Both the position numbers and the translations under genes were made by a program. Of a stretch of 64,000 nt of DNA, positions 61,956 to 64,000 are shown piece by piece. Location of the stretch: NCBI RefSeq assembly GCF_000732625.1, contig NZ_JPJI01000032.1:1369180-1433179 (forward strand). The letters are read 5' to 3'. This DNA comes from Nonlabens ulvanivorans. GTDB taxonomy: Bacteria > Bacteroidota > Bacteroidia > Flavobacteriales > Flavobacteriaceae. Under the pieces are notes generated by a model that saw only the letters and a program-made list of their open reading frames with translations, did no database searches and was not told the origin of the DNA. Positions within the stretch are counted from its first letter, which is position 1, and each line of letters opens with the position of its first letter.

Positions 61956-62353
61956 ATTTGCTCCCAAAGCTTTTCACTCGATAAGCGATAGGTTCCTACA
62001 AAATCCCAATTACATTCTTGTGGTGCAATGACAGATAGGAAATGCCTGCCGTCTTTACCTAAATATAGGTGGTAGATTTCACCTACAATAGGTTCAAAAG
62101 AGAATTTTGCTCCATATACCAACTGATTATCCTCAAATTTTTTAACCATGGCATCATACTCTGCTTTAAGTTGTTCAAATTTGGATTTGATTTCATGGTT
62201 GACCTTATTAATATTGGTTTGCTTCCATGATGTGATATCAGGTGTTGTTATTTTAGGAGCTGCAACGCCACTGGAATAGGGAAGAAGTGCGGCATTATAA
62301 GTGCCAGTTTCTTCATCATACACAACATAATCTGGTTTTTTTTCCTCGCTCAT
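61952..62353 (-). CDS. DUF2452 family protein
   Basis: 133 aa. Family pattern: PYSSGVAAPKITTPDITSWK (about 26-45, split), helix NKVNHEIKSKFEQLKAEYDAM (part), then KFSFEPIVGEIYHLYL and DFVGTYRLSSEKLWEQI (part). Unknown function; common as a single gene in Bacteroidota. Cytoplasmic. Confidence 0.8.
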   Translation of the reverse strand: MSEEKKPDYVVYDEETGTYNAALLPYSSGVAAPKITTPDITSWKQTNINKVNHEIKSKFEQLKAEYDAMVKKFEDNQLVYGAKFSFEPIVGEIYHLYLGKDGRHFLSVIAPQECNWDFVGTYRLSSEKLWEQI

Positions 62354-62574
62354 GTTACAAATTTACGATACGTCCACTTGTTTTGTGTAAGATTAACATG
62401 AATTTCTTAAACAAGAAATCGAGACAGATGCGCCTATCCCGATTTTAATAACTCATCAATCCCCTACAATTGCTGAATCATTTTACTAAAGTATTGATTA
62501 TTAGGTATAAAATACGTGGTAAAATCATATTATGTCATTCTCATTCTATGAAACCTTAGTTTGACTTGATGAAA

Positions 62575-62594
62575 TACGCTTTCGCGAAAGCGTA
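62575..62594. repeat. Iterated palindrome, copy 10 (perfect, 20 bp)
   Basis: TACGCTTTCGCGAAAGCGTA, 10 bases past the 3' end of the T9SS/FG-GAP gene. The surrounding gap (62354-62604) holds nothing else I can identify. Confidence 0.95.
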
Positions 62595-62604
62595 ACACAT
62601 TAAC

Positions 62605-64000
62605 TTACTTTTTCACAAATTTTAATGATTGCCATAAATTGTTATTCTTAATGGCTACAAAGTAAATTCCCGTTTCAAAATTACTGCTATCAATTCCATC
62701 ATTAGTATTATAATTACCTTCCATTATTATTCTACCGTTGATGTCGTAAATAATAAATTGATTATCATCTAGAGTCTCACCTTGAATATAAAATTGACTA
62801 ACCGTAGGGTTAGGATATAGTTTTAAGGTTTCTTTTTGTGAGATAAATGAATCATTAGATAGTATTGCGCAACCACAATCATCTTGAGAATAGTAAAAGA
62901 ATTTTCGTTGACATGGATTATAGCTTATTGCTATAGGACAACCATTAGAAAAATAGTCCACGATTCTAGTAACTACCCAATCACATCTTAAGTCATTTAT
63001 GCCTGATGAGGTATCATTGAGCCCGAATTGATTACCAATTCCGGTTGTGTTGACATTTGGGAAAGTGCCTGTTGTAAATGCTCCATTATTTTCGTGGTAA
63101 TACATTCTACCTCCAGAACTATTAGGTAATAGCGGATCACTTAGTAATAAATCTATATCGCCATCACAATCTACGTCGTAGAGTTCTGGAGTAGGATAGC
63201 TGCCACTGTTTTCAGGAATGAATGGGTTAGTTATTCCATTCCCAAATGAGGTATAGTTTTGTGGACTAACTAAATTAAAAAACGGATAAGAAGTTGAACC
63301 ATTATTCTCAAAGTAAACAGTTCCAGGGAAATTCACACTCTGCGAGGATAGCAAAATATCTGGCAATCCATCATTATTAATATCTCCTACGGCAAGTAAT
63401 GCTGGACCATATCGATAATCTATATTATCAAATAATAATTGTACCCCAAAACTAAAATTACCGGAACAGTCATTATAGTATACTACAGTAGATGTATTAA
63501 CACCATATACTACGATGTCTAAACATCCATTATTATTCCAGTCGTATAATCTGTAGGAAAGAGCATTTTGAATATTCATATTCACTGGCGGCATATTAAA
63601 AACAGGAGTGGTATTTGTACCAGCTGTATTTTCTAACCAATACAAAACTGGAAAACCAGAACTGCTGTCCATTTTTGTATATAGAATATCTATGTCACCA
63701 TCATTGTCTATATCACCATATTCCTTATCGAGAGTGCTAAAGCGATCAGTATCTAATTCTTGTTCAATCGCTAATGGAAATAAATTACCAGCTGCGGTTT
63801 GATATGGCAAGAAATCAAGAGGTTCACATTGATCAAGAGGCGAGTCTATGGAAAGTTCAACAAGATTACTAGGAATTATAATACCTGTTCCTGCATCACA
63901 ATTAACGAGGTAAGCACTGTTTGATACAATAGAATTTGTTCCTGCATTAATGGAAGGAAAACTAGCGTTTAAATCGATCGTGAAACTATTCCCAGGATTA
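62605..64000 (-). CDS. FG-GAP/VCBS-repeat T9SS-exported protein, 5' end outside window
   Basis: The frame is open to the right edge, so the start is not in the window; an internal TTG at 63810 is not the start, since another 63 upstream residues (NPGNSFTIDLNASFP and on) read through. FG-GAP calcium loops: DIDNDGDIDIL, DWNNNGCLDIVV, DINNDGLPDILL, DVDCDGDIDLLL, which build a beta-propeller. The C-terminal type A T9SS sorting domain runs from LYPNPTVSQF to the end (WQSLKFVKK). A surface or secreted protein, probably binding or structural. The right part is unread. Confidence 0.88.
   Translation of the reverse strand, partial: NPGNSFTIDLNASFPSINAGTNSIVSNSAYLVNCDAGTGIIIPSNLVELSIDSPLDQCEPLDFLPYQTAAGNLFPLAIEQELDTDRFSTLDKEYGDIDNDGDIDILYTKMDSSSGFPVLYWLENTAGTNTTPVFNMPPVNMNIQNALSYRLYDWNNNGCLDIVVYGVNTSTVVYYNDCSGNFSFGVQLLFDNIDYRYGPALLAVGDINNDGLPDILLSSQSVNFPGTVYFENNGSTSYPFFNLVSPQNYTSFGNGITNPFIPENSGSYPTPELYDVDCDGDIDLLLSDPLLPNSSGGRMYYHENNGAFTTGTFPNVNTTGIGNQFGLNDTSSGINDLRCDWVVTRIVDYFSNGCPIAISYNPCQRKFFYYSQDDCGCAILSNDSFISQKETLKLYPNPTVSQFYIQGETLDDNQFIIYDINGRIIMEGNYNTNDGIDSSNFETGIYFVAIKNNNLWQSLKFVKK

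Noticed and set aside
1-64000. tRNA, rRNA, CRISPR array, insertion sequence or prophage
   Set aside because: None seen on reading both strands; no cloverleaf, no regularly spaced direct repeats, no transposase, integrase or phage structural gene.

Overview
The window looks like a chromosomal segment of a marine Flavobacteriaceae (Bacteroidota); Nonlabens or a close relative is my guess from memory, not a database result. The evidence is AT-rich DNA, weak Shine-Dalgarno signals, several promoters of the Bacteroidota type (TAnnTTTG at -7), two proteins with type IX secretion (T9SS) C-terminal sorting domains, lipoproteins with MKK-type lipoboxes, menaquinone genes, and families that I know mainly from flavobacteria (DUF6095, DUF2853, DUF2452, DUF6624).

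Layout. 1-5957 (+) is part of a surface-polysaccharide locus: an FkbH-like gene cut by the left edge, a Wzy-like polymerase, a GT2 glycosyltransferase, a WecA/MraY-type initiating sugar-phosphate transferase and an O-antigen ligase-like protein. A 1322-aa T9SS-exported protein (6270-10238) sits inside the locus. It is followed by a membrane-bound CapD/WbpM-type nucleotide-sugar dehydratase, a Wza-like lipoprotein and a Wzc-like tyrosine kinase. These converge on a minus-strand group: CpsB-type phosphatase, TPR protein, class III aminotransferase and OstA/LptA-like protein. 20.7-22.5 kb holds two lipoproteins. 22.5-29.3 kb is a compact minus-strand cell-envelope operon ftsK-lolA-lptF/G-ribB-murQ-DUF6095. 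29.4-33.2 kb combines dgkA, thiol peroxidase, an FMN reductase, a zinc-ribbon membrane protein and a cytochrome c, with oxyR divergent. 33.3-38 kb has a cupin lipoprotein, a half-length CvfB-like S1 protein, a DTW-domain tRNA modifier and a TPR hybrid histidine kinase. 38-43.4 kb is an accessory-looking stretch of poorly known genes that includes a glycine-zipper/membrane gene pair and a HEPN-like gene between inverted repeats. 43.5-57.8 kb is housekeeping: menA-holA, a stand-alone HsdR_N nuclease-like gene, a GT2 enzyme, OmpA, a VTT protein, a helicase, an M28 peptidase, rdgB, and a menaquinone block (hotdog thioesterase, menF, menD). 57.8-64 kb has a PQQ-type sugar dehydrogenase with a cytochrome c partner, a Calx-beta exoprotein, several small proteins, and an FG-GAP/T9SS protein cut by the right edge.

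The most striking signal that ordinary annotation does not explain is a 14-20 bp perfect palindrome, consensus TACGCTTTCGCGAAAGCGTA. It occurs nine times perfectly and once with one mismatch, roughly every 2-12 kb, both between genes and inside four coding sequences, where it is translated in all three frames. Other notable items are: a bidirectional terminator made from inverted copies of the last codons of wzc and cpsB, so that both proteins end KLNF; a HEPN-like gene flanked by inverted repeats; two tandem 37- and 40-codon ORFs; a RibBA protein with a dead GTP cyclohydrolase half; a thiol peroxidase lacking its usual resolving cysteine; and promoters placed so close to start codons that leaderless transcripts are likely. 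No rRNA, tRNA, CRISPR array, insertion sequence or prophage was seen.
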